Assembly (NCBI GenBank): GCA_000727475.1
Contig: KL647291.1
Coordinates: 2,606,973-2,670,972, forward strand
From: Sarcocystis neurona
Taxonomy: Eukaryota; Apicomplexa; Conoidasida; Eucoccidiorida; Sarcocystidae
DNA length: 64,000 nucleotides
Direction: 5' to 3'
Shown here: one piece after another, positions 1-12,978 of the stretch
Numbering within the stretch: position 1 is the stretch's first letter
How the letters are laid out: each line of letters begins with the position of its first letter
Notes under the pieces: model-generated
The model's database searches: none
Seen by the model: only the letters and a program-made list of their open reading frames with translations
Told to the model about the DNA's origin: nothing
Made by a program: the position numbers and the translations under genes

Positions 1-511
1 GCCGGAGCTGGGCGGGCCTTACAGTGGGCAACTATCTGCAGAGCTTAAATCTGCTAGGCTTCGTCTGGGAAAGCCGAATTTCAAAGTCGTCTTCTGCGGT
101 GTAGTGTATGCCGTAGCTGAAGATACTTCCAGGCGGTACCGTCTCTCCTCCCCATCCTTTGTGCGTGTGGGCGAGTGTTGGACCGAAGTTGTTACGAAGC
201 AAAGCATTCACTCTCGTCACAGTGCTGCACGCTGCGTTCTCATCTTCTCAGTGGACAGCAAGCCAGTTCCTCCTCATTGCTTTAGTACATCGGGGCAGCA
301 GAACGTCATGATTCATAAAAAACTACTACTTCCTTCTTCTGCCTAGCGTGAGGGTGGACGTGGTCGCTTTAGCAGACAAGGACGAAGCAACCACACTGTC
401 TACGTGTCCACCGCGCAAGTTGATCTCTCCAGCTACTCACGATTATCCACGCACGTTGCCGGGCGGCGGGTCTAGGATGTCAGAAGATTACAGTCGCTAA
501 AACACCAGGAG

Positions 512-2914
512 ATGGGGCAAGCTCAGTCCAACAAAGCATTTCACTTCACAGGCGAAGAGGCGTGTGCACCAGCAGTCTCGCAACAGCACACCTCAATTAC
601 AGACAATGGTACGAGCGCACAACGGGACCTGTACCCGCTTTGAAAGGTCACTTCATCCTCAAACGATTATTACGCGCGCTATTCCAACTGCGCGCTCCGC
701 CTTTTTTTTTACTTCAGTGGAGAAGAATCTGCACACAGGATGTTGCCATGTCGCACTGCCGTCGTAACGCGTCAACGCCGCAGTTCGCTGTAGACACGCC
801 TGCATGCTCATGCACAGCGGGCATATTTCTTCACACCGAAGAGTTTCCGGAGCTTGCTTTTTCTGGGACCCAGTCTTTACATCGGTAACAGCTTCCCTGT
901 TTGGGAATTCAGGAATAGTCGAGCGGGGCAGAGAACTATTGTAGGCATGGTGCTTGTGGCAGGCGCTCCCAGCCGCCTACATGTGGAAACTGTGTATACC
1001 ACCCACACCACAGTTTTTCCTGTTGTTCGAACTGTGATGTCAGACGTAATCCATCCACTTTACTTGTATTCGGATGGATACAGGGCGTCTGCTCCACAGC
1101 CATGGCACACAGCGTCTGAGAATATGCTACGCCGCCCGGACCGTTTTTCGCGCCGTCCTTCGGGCTCGTCGTTAGTAACAGTCCTTTCATAGTCCTACTC
1201 GTAAGCATCCGAGATGGCAGGATGCAGTGGAAATGCCGTAATCCTGCAGTTAGGGGCATGCACGGTGCGCCGGGACCTTCAGATTCCGCGCGCTTTGTTG
1301 TGTGAGTTTTCTCTGTCTTCTCCATTATCTCCTTCGTCGTTCCTTCCGGCCTTTTCCCGCTTGTATTCATGCCGTGTGCCTCTACCATTACGTTCTTCTC
1401 TGTCTCCCCCACATCATCTCTCTATTGCACCCCCCACACCACCTTCGTCATGCACCTGTAACCGCATCGGCTGCGTCCCTCCAGCGCGACTGGCTAGCTA
1501 CAAGCTAACTTCAGCACTTGTTGCTGGTAGTTGCCTAACTTGTAACGGTTCCTTTCCCGTCTACTATCCAATACCTTCGCGGTCGTGTTCCCAAAATCTT
1601 CGAAAGTGGAACTACTGCTTAGAAAATGCCTCTTCCTTCCTTTCACGGCCAGCACTGCGGTCATCACCTACCGTTCCGTGCCGGCACACTCGACGAAAAG
1701 ATCAATCACAGACTCACCTTTTCGATTTTTCTTTCTCCCGTCCACGGCATGTCTCTCGTTCGCTCCATACGGCTTGTCGGCAGGCCCTCTGTCTAATTCA
1801 GCCACAGGCTGCATTATCATCTACAGCATGTGATCCTCCCTATCGATGCTTCCGCTCCACTCTATCTGTGGAACCTTTTCTGGCAGTGTCCGGACGGATA
1901 GGATCAAACGTCCTAGGGACAACACAAGCAGCTCCTGGGTCGGGTTCTGCTTGGGATTCCCTCATACGTGACGCAGAAGCGGCGTACAACAGTGCACCTT
2001 TCTCTCACTCCATGCCTGCGTGTTTGGCGAATGTCCCGCATGTAGCGCGGCGCCAGAGGAGCTGTTCGTCTGGTGTTTCAGGCCCACCGTCTACTTCGAG
2101 ATCTCGCTGTTTTCGTCTATTTTCTACATGGAGCGCTGTGCTCCCGTCGTGCTCTGCACTGTCGGCGTCGAACATTCCTTTATTGTGTTCTTCTCGCAGG
2201 TCAACAGCTTTGCGAAGAACACCCAGTCAGAAGCACCACGTACGCCGGTGTCACACTGTAGCGTCCTCTGTGTGGGTAGCACTTCGCTTCCGCAGTGCAA
2301 AAGACACTCCTTCGTGGAAACTGCTCACGGCGAAGGATTTCCGTACACCAGAGTGGGGAATTTTGCATAGTATTTCACATATCCATATGCGTCGTGGAGC
2401 TCACGTTCCCCAAGTTTGCAGTACAGGCTGCCCGAACGACTGCTGGGAAAAAGTCGCTGATGTCTACACGTTCGTGGCGGCAGTGGCAGCTTTACCGTCG
2501 GCCCTTAAAGTGGATATGCCTCACGACTGCGGGCGCGACGTTGCTGCTGAGAGACGGGCAACAGAATACCCGGTTACACGGAAAGGCGCTGTTGCTGGTG
2601 CAAACAGAATTTCCGCTGGCTGTGTATTTCAGGAGAGGGACGAGGAAGAAGAACACACCAGACCAATTGCCCTCTGCACCGTTCACACGCAGTTTCCACT
2701 TCTCCTTTATGTGGGCGGCATGGCTGGAATCGGCTTGCTCACAGTTTTGTATTTGAGGCCGCGGAAAAAAGGCATGCGCATCGACAGAAGAAAGTATGTT
2801 TCTACTGCCGTGGGGCTCCTACACAATATCTGCCGCAAAGACACACACCACCCGTGGCTGTTTACTTTTTCTGTATGCACACGTGACCTCGGTTGCTGCG
2901 CAGGAGTGAGCTGA
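512..2914 (+). CDS. Candidate gene with N-myristoylation-type start exon and 566-codon open frame
   Basis: Exon 512-608 begins MGQAQSNKAFHFTG. Gly2 with Ser6 is a classical N-myristoylation pattern. It ends at a GTACGA donor in phase 1. An acceptor before 1206 is in matching phase and enters the frame that contains the ATG at 1214 and stays open to 2914. The first part (GCSGNAVILQLGACTVRRDL) looks coding and meets a GTGAGT donor after 1301. A second acceptor (CCCTCCAG, 1478-1479) returns to the same frame, so the long frame may contain in-frame introns rather than be one exon. Its C-terminal part has a possible membrane span (LLLYVGGMAGIGLLTVLYL) followed by basic residues. A Ser/Arg/Cys-rich middle argues for caution. 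Function unknown. Confidence 0.4.
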
Positions 2915-3059
2915 AGCGGTTCACCTCCACAAATCATGGTATGTGTATGTAGTAAGCGCAAGCTGTCTTGGCCTCAACGGTGACCGAGGGCTTGCGTCGG
3001 TGCATGAGGAAGTATGTATACAGATATGTGCGTGTCATCGGTGTGTGGGTGCGTGTGGG

Positions 3060-3180
3060 CGTACAATATATTCATACGTATACGCACACGCGTGTAGATA
3101 TACATACATATATATACGCAGAAATATACACGCACGTACATATATACAACTACGCACAAACGCATGCGATACAGGAAGTT
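3060..3180. repeat. TA/CA-rich microsatellite tract
   Basis: Interrupted CATA/TATA/CACA units. It begins the repeat-rich segment that extends to about 23 kb. From 2915 to 6212 I see only such tracts and no convincing coding sequence. Confidence 0.7.
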
Positions 3181-6100
3181 GGAGTACTAGCGTATGCTGT
3201 TGCACAGGCTCACCTACGCAACTATGGGAAGGACGCGCCCGCGTACGTGCACCGGTGTGACGCGTGCAAGTGCGTTATGCGCATGCGTGTGGACTCGTGC
3301 GTGTACGCACATTTTTAGATTATCCGCGACGTCACGTAGAAACTGGCATTTCAGAAGTCGCTGAAGGTGGTTCCTTTTTTTGGTTTTTCTCCCTATCGTG
3401 GGGCCGCGTGGATGTGCACTACACGTTCAATTAACCAACGCCCTAACCAGCAAACCAAACTGTACTTGCGCATGTGTACACCAATGTACGAATCTATTCA
3501 CTGCCCTTTATATACGTATATGTGGAGAGACAGGTACAAGTGTGCATTTGGATTTGTGTAGAATTGTGTACGTAAAGATATACAGATATGTGTAAGGAAA
3601 TATATATAAATGAAGGTGGGCACGTGTAAGTTTGTATATGTGTATGTGTACGCATAAGTAGATCTAAACATATATGTAGATACGTATACTTTCGTGTGTA
3701 GTGTGCACATGCATTTAGGCATGTGTGGGCATACGTATATATCTATGTGTACCTCTGTGTCACGTTATCTACGTGTAGGTAGATGTACACACATGTAGCT
3801 ATAATCAGGTGCGTGTGTATATATTTGTGACACGGATGCGTCTCTGCAAGCAAAAGACTTATTTATCGTTTTTCTCATCAAGGGGCAGCCGTAGTGGCTT
3901 CTTCCGTCCTGCCTCGTAGGGGAAGCTTTTACACAGTATACTTCCACCCTCGCAGGATCTTGTTTTGCCTCCACTGCAGACGGCTGTAAAGATTTCCATA
4001 CGTGTGTCTTTGCAGACAGATGTAGAGACTTACCAGTGCAAGGAGTATGCGATTCAAGCAGTGGACGTTGGTGCTCTGCGAATGTAACGCAGAACACGTT
4101 GAAAGCGTACACGTGCAGCGGGGGCGGTTTGTGGATTGTGAAGAGTCATGTACCGTGCTGTCAGTACACCCGAGCCGTCTGTGTTGTGGTGTGCGACCAC
4201 CGCAGGTGTCCGCTGCTGAAGTCTGCTGTGTCTCTTCCTTTCTCATTCCTGCTCGCCGCCCCAGCTGACATGTGTGTGCTTTCTTCTTCCGCGATCCTCT
4301 GCGCCCGGAGGCCAGTTCTGGATGCGTGTCTGTGGCCCCGTACTGGAACGCATATGTATCTCTCCATGTTCGACTTTCCTCCACATTCGTCTCTGTGCAT
4401 GTACCTGTGCATATATATATATATATATATATATTTATGTATCGTCGCACACATACGCACTACGTCTACACAATGCGTTTCTCTCGAAAAGTGCCCGAGC
4501 TATGTATATGTAGATATATACATGTTTCTGCAGACACAAGTTTCTGCTCCGTCACCCAGCACATGCGCAGACGTGCCGCATGTACGCCTCTGCGTACGTA
4601 GAAGAGTGGTCCATACATTTATCGCACCGAGGCAAGAGACGTGTTCATCTGCGTATTTACCAGTAAATAGTTGATAAGGAGCAGTTGATGAAGGATGAAG
4701 ATTGGTGAATGGATGTTTTCGTTCATACCGCCGCCTTTATAAGGGGCGACGGCATGATAGTTGCACGTTTGTTTGTGCACCGCGTTCGTGTGTAGGTATG
4801 TATTTCAACACTTTCACCCACAGAAATCTCAACATCTGAACATCCTGCTGCAAGCTGAAATTCCGTTCCTCTTTTGAAAGAAGCACTCCTTCGCTGCCGA
4901 AACGCGTCCGGCATCCACGCACACGTATACACGGGCAACCGCTTCCATGTGTGTCTACCCGTGGTGTCCACCCGTGCTGTCTACCCGTGTCTATGTCCTT
5001 CGTTCTTGACACAAGAGGGAGACAGAATACGCTTCTTCCTTCGCCCTCCCTTCCTGCTGCTTCGCGAGTCGTATGATAAATTTTCAGGTGTGCGTACATA
5101 TAAATGCGTTGCATATGTTTGTGAACACTACGCGTGTCCAAGCAGGTCATTACCGGATCGTGTGCGTGTACACAAAATGCGTTTATCTGGGTGAGTGCCG
5201 CGCGCTCCGCAGCAAAGCTTTGTCGGTGGGATCGTGTGCACACATTGAAACAACAACCCACAGTTGTTGCCCACCATCGTACGCTGCGCAGACCTGGACG
5301 AGAGCAGACCTCCGGCGTGAAGCCGTCAGCGAAGGCAGCCGCTCTGCCGTAACACGCCCCGCCAGCTGCAGGCCTGCTCCTGACTCTTGATGCGGGGGCT
5401 GATCCAGATACGCACACTCGTAGGCGGCGGGGCGTTCAGGCACGAATGTGCATGTGTGCGCCTTAATATACATGTATACACATACATGCGTGGTTCCCAG
5501 CATCAACAGAAAGGATGAGTTTGTATAGGTTTTTTGAGTGTAGTGGCGAGACAGAGACGGGAACGAAAAAGAGAGACAGAGAGAATGAAACGGGTCTTGT
5601 GTGCAGGTGCTTATCTCTGTGTGCAGTCTACGTATACGTAAAGCTCCCGTCATCTAGGCGCTCGTGTATATATATATAGATATATGTATATATGTATATC
5701 ATTGCCGACACTTCTCTACGTGTACGTACAAATACACAGGAGACAGATGGACGGAGGCTTTTCACGGGCGCGTCTTCTACGGATCAGGACTACCTAAGGG
5801 GGCCCCGTTGTGTGTCTTTATTTGTATTTATGTAGGCCTCTCGCATGGAGAATGTCCGTATAGGCAACGGATAGAGACTTCAGAAAGAAGTCTCTGAATT
5901 TACACGTATTAGCCTTCTCACAGTCGCGCCTGTGTTAAGTTTTTAACGTTTTCCTTCATGTGTGTGGACATAGATCTATATACATGTATGTGGAGAGAGA
6001 GAGAGGGAGAGCGCCTACACGTAAGGCAGCCACAATAGGGAAGAGCCAAATGGTTTGCATAGCCACGAAGATACCCGGGATGCACAGGAGTCGCGTGTTT

Positions 6101-6212
6101 TCTTGGTAGACACAAAGCGGTAGATGAACAAACGCAGAAGTAGCCGAAGACTGCCCTACACATATAACTTCGTGTGTCTGCGTGGTGAACAGAACGAAGA
6201 AGCAGTACAAGC

Positions 6213-9200
6213 ATGGAAGGCACATCGGGGGATGGCACTACCGATGGCTGGGATCCTGAAGGCGAAGAAATCGAAAAAGAAGTCCTAGCAAAAAAGCCTG
6301 AAGCAGCAGAAGAAGCAGGAGGAGGCGAACGAGACGACGAAGAAACGAAGGTGGAGAAGATGTAGAAAGGGAGATGGAAGAGGAGGAGAGGGAAGACTGG
6401 ACGAGAAAGGGAAGGAGAATATTAAGGGCGGAAAAGGAGAGGAAGAAAAAATAGAAGAGGGATAAGGAAATTTTACACGTGTAGCGACATTTGCTTTTCA
6501 TACTCCTTTCGTCTTCAGAACGAAAATCTCTCTCTATACACGTCGTCGCAGCGGTACACATGTGTATACATATATGTTTGCATATATGTAACCTACGTGT
6601 ACAATTGTACAGACTAATCCTGTGTGCTTGTACGAATTTTGCGGCTGACGCAGCAGTGATTTTATGTTCTCTCTTTCTCGTGGAAAGAGTGAACTTGTGT
6701 CGTATCTCCCCTTTATACCTGTGTAATGGTACGTTTGCGTATATACTCCTATCAGAGCTTTGTATACACATATCGTTTTCCTCCCTAAATATACACCTGT
6801 ATGGGATCTCTGGATGTATATACATATGTGTGTATATATATATATACATACATGCACGGTTGCGCGTTATGTATATATATATATGCGTACTTACACGGGT
6901 GCGCAGACTGGACACGTACACGTATATGCATATATATATGTATATATAATGTACATACACGGCTGCGCAGACTAGGCAAGTATGTATGTATGTGTGTATG
7001 TATGTATGTATGTGTGTATGTATGTATGTATGTATATTTATATGGGTATATATATATAAGTGTGCGTGGGAGCAGGTCTTCCCGACTGCGTAGTACTCAG
7101 TCCGACGTGCTGGAGAGTGCGAAGGAGTTGTTCTGTTGGTTGCACGTTCGAGTGTCTGTGCTCGAAATGTCTTCCTCGTCGGTGGTGCTTTGCAGCGGAA
7201 AGAGTACAGAATACATCTACGCAGCAGCGCATCCAGTCAGGTATGTGTGGGTACTGTACTGTACACAAGTATTTGAACATGTACGGAGAGATCTTGCGTA
7301 GATAAACGGAGAGAGAACAGAACAGGTGTGCATAACAGTGCCTGCCAACATGCTTGTAGACGGCCGCACCCGGGGGCTTGCCCCTTCAGTAGGTACCACG
7401 TAACACCCCCTATTTGCAGTTCATGAAGACGTATATATGCACGTGTGCTCGTGTAGACACACATACAGATTATTTTACAAATATATGCGTAACGCCGGAA
7501 TGCGACGTGCGTGTATCTGCCTACGTGTGTATACACAGATAATTCTACATACATGTATAAATATACATATATGTGTAAGTGGAGGTACGTATGAATATAC
7601 ATCTCAACGCGTGCATCTACGAGTGGGTTGTTTTTTTCGTATATCTGTGTAGGAGTAGGTAGTGTATATGTATTTTTTAAAAGCTACCTTGTTGAGGTAT
7701 GCGGTTTTTCTTCGTCGAAGCCATTCGTTGCCTGCCGCCGACTTCAAGGAAGCTACGCATGTGTGTACCACTCTCTCGCTTCAAATCCTGCTTGGCTTGT
7801 TTGGAGCACAACAGACACGAACGTTGTCAACTTTGGCACGTCAGGCGCTGTCTCGTTTCGTCACGAAGACACCAGGGAGCGGCGTTAGTCTCCTGCGCGT
7901 GCCCCTGTGCTACACATCTAGAAAGTCACACAGGACCAGATGTGCAAACTTTCACCTAGGATTTTGTCAACGGAAGAACTGTGCCGGTTCTCTCTCTCTG
8001 CTGCAAGAAACCAGAAGAGGAACAGAGTTTTTGCAGTGCCGCAATGAAGACACCGTCCCTACGTTTCTTCCGTCTTCCTCCTGTGCATACTCCCGCAGCC
8101 TGGCAAACCTTTTGTCGTTGGGCGCAGCTCCTCGGCCCACCTGAGCAAAACTTCACTACTTTATCACATCGACACGGATTTGTGGATTCAGTGGACTTCA
8201 CCGTACAAGTGCGTGCCAACACGGTGCAGCACGTATAGCACAGGACACTTGCCACACGATATGCGTTTTGTGTAAGTACATATGGGTATGTGTATATATA
8301 TGTATATACACACGGATTTGTAGATATATAGCCACATGTCGCCCACATTTTCACGCTTAGGTATAGGTGCCTGTACATCTACTACGGTGCACGCAACACT
8401 TCACGCGCGTTAGAGGAGCTCGCAAGTGCCCGTATTGTGCTCGTAACCACAGCATCTACATGTTGCATTATATGTTTCCCTTCGTACTCGCACAAACGCG
8501 TGTGCGTATATCTGCATGTAGCCTAGACATGCACTTCCAATAATCATTATCTCGCAAAGCACGCCACGAATCATGTAGTTGTGTCTCGCTGACTTTGAAG
8601 GCAAACACGATTTATACAACAGATAAACACATAGACAGCGGAGCATACAAAACATGCATCTCACACGTGCGCCTGGGTGACTTCATACGCAAAAGTCGCC
8701 TAGGTGACTTCATACGCAGAAATCTTCGTATGCGGAGACAGACTCAGTAGACGGGTAGACAGACAGTTACGGCATATAAAACGTATCAATTTTACAATTA
8801 CGCATCCATTAAACGTCGCTCAATACGCGATCACACAGAAGCGTAGAGAGGACACTACATTGGTCAGCTTTGTTTCGGCGTTCCGACGCAACGCACGCCT
8901 TGATTCGCATATCAGGTTACGTGGAATTTGTGTATTTATGTCTGAGGAGGCAGGTGTCGTAACAGGAATCTTGCTTACTCGCCAGCACAACGCGGTTTAT
9001 GCGTGTGTGTGCACGACGTATAGCCACGCATTTGTTCTGCGCGCACGCGTAAACGGAGCTGGTACCAACGCACTGTCGCTCACATTACGTACAATGTGTG
9101 TACAACTGAGCCCAGTTTTCACTTGCCTCTCTAAGTTATAGTGCCCCATAAATGTGTCTACTAGTGCCAGACGCACGACACGATCTGCACAAGCGGCCGT

Positions 9201-11911
9201 ATCAGGTGCTTCTGTTTCCACTTGCATGACTGAATGCATAAACGTTTGTACATATATATATATATGTATATATCTATATATACTGGCAAAGAGGCGGACC
9301 GCGGAGGCAAGGTGGTCATTCCGCGGGGACTGCCGCCCGCCGAGACTCGAGTGGATTTGTTGGACCAGCTATTTCAAATAGATTCTTCTGTATCAGGTCG
9401 CTTATCCCATGCTCTGCAAAATGCCACGCAATGACGAAAAACAATACGCACGCGGGCGTCAACAGGTGAAGAAGTCTACTGTAGTAAGTCTGTGCAGCCA
9501 GAAGTGCGAGTACTCTGAAACGACTACACGGTCAGCAAGTAGACACACTAATAGTACAGCGGATATATGTATGGCGGATGGATATTTGTACTGATGGAAA
9601 TATATATGCACGTATACACTTCCGAGCGTATGTTTTACCTCTGTCCGTGCGAATTTGTGCCATATAGAGACAGGGAGGTAAAAAGCGCGGGGGAGAAACT
9701 CTTGCAACATTTCACTACAGTCGAAATAACACTACAACTCATTCTTCAAACCGAAGATCATGCGTTCCGTCCCCGCGTGAAATCTGATACGTTTCTCTGT
9801 TTCTCGCTTAACAGACGACAGGGAGGTGTGGTAACACGAAAGCGTAGATTGACGCAGAGATTCATAAGTGTAATCAGGTACATGAAAGACCCCCAGCACA
9901 GGAAGACATATACATGAAGAGAGGTTTACAAAGCAGATGACCATGCAGCAGTACTTACGTACGTGTACCGGAGTATACCGTCCACTGGTGTTAGCGTGGC
10001 AGACATACACTTTGGAGGCAGTGAGACACCTCTACACACAGGGAAGACTTGAAGTTTGCACCTTCACGTGAACGACTGTTCTTTCGCTGCGAAGTACGAA
10101 ACGCATACAGAACTGGTTAGAACGTTGTACGTTTACGTGCTCGACTGTGTGTAAGCAAACGATCCATGCGACTTTGCTAGAAATGTGCACGTGTCTGTGA
10201 AACGCTGTGTTCTCCAAAACCATGCGGACGCTAGTCCCCAGAGCGCTGCACGTCGAACTCCACAGTGAACAACAGCGGCCGCTGGATCGGTGCGTAGCTA
10301 TAGAGGATACGCAGCCGAGCAGGGGCATCCCTCTTTTTTTTCAGCTTGAGAGAGACTGGTGGATCCACGTATATACGTGTATTTACATGTGTGTACGTAA
10401 GTGTGTATAAATGTGTGAAGGAAAGCGTTTACATACATTCACACATACATACATATTTGCGTGCACACGGTACGAAGATTCAAATGTTCTACACATACTA
10501 ACGTATATGTAAAGCTAACACACTAAAGAGAGCGTGCTACCCGTATCGATACACATGTCATATAAAAACTGATGTGGGTATAATGCCTTGCACCGTGTAC
10601 ACAGCGTGTTGCACACAACCAATCTGCAGACCTTTTGTTGTCGCAATTACGTTTCGTTTCCACTTTTCGTCTCCGTTCACGCAGCAACGCGGAAGCATCA
10701 CGCGGAGGACCAGCTCGCGCGTTTGCACGCAGCTTCGCGTAGATCAATCCCAAGTCCTTGCGCAATCCTTCTTCTGTTTTTTTCCCTCTACGGTGACTGT
10801 CCAAACACTCTCCACACGTCTTTTTTTACTGATATGCATATACACGTATATGTGAATGCCAATGACTCCGTGCTTTCCACGAGTTACATACAAATGTGTA
10901 CACGTGAACGCACGGAGAGTGGCCGTAAGTGACATATAAATAAAGCAGCAAACTTCCCAATTCTGGTTCTGGAAGGCGGTGTCCAGAAATCCCCACAGTG
11001 TAATTTATATATATATATATATGTATACATATGGGTACTTACGTATACCTACGTACACCTATATGGAGAACTCTACACGTGCATGTATGGAAATTACATA
11101 CACTTATATAGAAGTATGTCTGCAAATATGTAAGATTGAAGTATGGGTTTCTATGGAAATAAAATACACACACACGTTACGTATAAATGTGCGGACGTAC
11201 GTACGTGCGTGCACATGTGTAAAAACGAATTTCAGAGTGATGCGCTTTCGCCGTAGTCGAAGTCAGTCAATACGTGTAGCAGCTCAACTAGAGAGAAGGA
11301 AGACGAGGCACTTGTCGGACATATCTTCCTGTCATTCTGCAGACATTCTGCGGCCTCTTCTCCCGCGGCGTTCACACACGTAAAGTGAATGTCAAGGTAA
11401 TGTGCTTTCGCGGTAGTCGAAGCCACTCGATACCCGGAGCAGCTCAACTAGAGCACGAAAACGAGACACTTGTCGGACACCTCTTCTAGTCATTCTGCAG
11501 ACCTTCTGTGGCCTTCTCCCCCGCGGCTGCGTCATTGCAGGCGAGCCACCTAGTCATCTTTAGAAAAGCAACGTATCGTTAGGGTATATAAATGCGTGTG
11601 TACAGTTTAGGGAATGTGAATTCGTGTGTACAGCGAGTCACCTCGTCACCTTCTTTGGAAAAGCAACGTATCGTTAGGGTATGTAAATGCGTGTGTACAG
11701 TTTAGGGAGTGTGAATTCGTGTGTACAGCGACTCACAACCTGAAATATATCATGTATATATATACATATATCTACATATATGTGTACGCATAGTTGAGTA
11801 TATACGAGAATATATATATATATAGGAATTGTTGATCTCCATACGTCTGTGTATTTATATATGATTTATATATGCATTTATACACGTAATCATACGTATA
11901 TACGTATGTAG

Positions 11912-11949
<38 letters not shown>

Positions 11950-12563
11950 ACAGATACACACAGGTTTATGTGCATATATGAATGACCTCCCCATTCACCA
12001 GCAGCCCTGTCTGTCGGTTCGCGTACTCCTTCTCTTTTCGTCCCGCCGGCAATTTGTGGCCGAACAGTAAAATCGCTTATTCGTTTGTCTGTGCACTGTT
12101 CTCTCTTAGATAATCTTCTACCTACTCATATTATATATGTGTGTACATCTGCGTCCCAGGCTCAATTTACTTCAACCTGTTGCCTGCGCGTGTTGACGAC
12201 TCTATTCCGTACTCCGCCAGTACTCGTATATCCGTCTCTGCGATTGACTCTGCTTCAATTCGCCGCGCTTGTGTTAATATTAATACGCTGCCCAGACGCA
12301 AAAGCTGGTTAAAAAGTTCCTCCCCGGACACAGCGAATAAGCTTCTATATACAAATATAGAAACGGAAACACACGTACATTCTGCACGCTACAAGTGGTC
12401 ACGCAGAGAGCCAGACACAGCCGGAGACCCAGCCACATACAGACGGAAAAAGACGAACACAGCGTCGTCTACGGGCAGACAAACGTGCACGTGCAGACAC
12501 ACAGAGACGAACAGAAGAAGCAAATGGGACACGGAAAGCGGAGAAAAAGTAGTACAGACGTGA
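6213..12563 (+). CDS. Nine-exon model, 433 aa, function unknown
   Basis: Exons: 6213-6350, 7101-7240, 7684-7883, 8015-8208, 9294-9396, 9721-9877, 10242-10289, 10685-10738, 12296-12563. All eight junctions agree in phase and total 1302 nt. The ATG at 6213 has A at -3 and G at +4. Exon 1 is acidic (EGTSGDGTTDGWDPEGEEIE). Exons 2-4 read as globular protein (ESAKELFCWLHVRVSVLEMS; HSLASNPAWLVWSTTDTNVV; LRFFRLPPVHTPAAWQTF). Exon 5 holds KVVIPRGLPPAETRVDLLDQ. Exons 7-9 are the least certain. Donors at 9396 (GTCGCT) and 7883 (GTTAGT) are not optimal, and the acceptor before 9294 has two AG choices. The gene would end 416 bp from the convergent minus gene. No family was recognised. A shorter product ending at a stop at 8238 is the alternative. 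Confidence 0.4.
6820..7060. repeat. TA and GTAT microsatellites
   Basis: TA runs followed by a TATG/TGTA tract (6978-7035). They lie in intron 1 of the plus-strand 433-aa model. Confidence 0.85.
11237..11527. repeat. Imperfect tandem duplication, about 160-bp period
   Basis: Two copies begin near 11237 and 11396, sharing GCTTTCGC, GTAGTCGAAG, AGCAGCTCAACTAGAG and TCATTCTGCAGAC blocks, with scattered substitutions and small indels. It lies in a long intron of the plus-strand 433-aa model. Confidence 0.8.
11546..11736. repeat. Tandem duplication, 2 x about 95 bp, with TTTAGGG
   Basis: Copies near 11546-11640 and 11641-11736 share AAAAGCAACGTATCGTTAGG and GTGTGTACAGTTTAGGGA. Each copy holds one TTTAGGG, which matches the apicomplexan telomere unit, but only singly. 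Confidence 0.85.
11750..11960. repeat. TA-dinucleotide tract
   Basis: TA-rich DNA ending in an uninterrupted (TA)n run near 11918-11947. It lies in an intron of the plus-strand model. Confidence 0.9.
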
Positions 12564-12978
12564 TGTTGCCCTCCGAAAGCGAAAAGGCCATATTGTCTCG
12601 CGTAGGACTACGTATCCGCAAGGACGGTGCGCTCTGCCAAATTTGTCAATCGCCGTGCACCTCGGACACGGAGAGGCGGCACGGAGCTTCAGCGATTTTC
12701 GCACGCGTGTTTGAGCGGTTTGTTTGTAAATTCTCGTGTATCTGTATACGTGTGCAGAAAAATACAGACAGTTTTAAGCAGCACGTATGCAGACACAGAG
12801 AGACGGCGGGGAAAGTAGGAAAAGCAGCAGAGAGAAGTGAGACAGCACAAGTCACCGTGTTCGTCGTCGACAGCACACGCCGGTCCCGTTATATACAACT
12901 GTTTGTACACCCACGTCCACACAGACATGCTGCGCACACAGGAACGACACCGCAGGTGTAAAGACAGCAGAAAAAAAG

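Noticed and set aside
10523..10804. 93-codon minus-strand frame with charged helix
   Set aside because: It overlaps plus-strand exon 8 of the model. Both strands look coding here, and I had no second exon for the minus strand.
11571..11720. TTTAGGG as interstitial telomere
   Set aside because: The heptamer occurs only once per 95-bp unit and not in tandem.
12395..12961. 188-codon plus-strand frame with a CxxC pair
   Set aside because: It overlaps the last exon of the plus-strand model in another frame, and its entry is not phase-matched to the preceding exon. It remains possible as an alternative 3' end.
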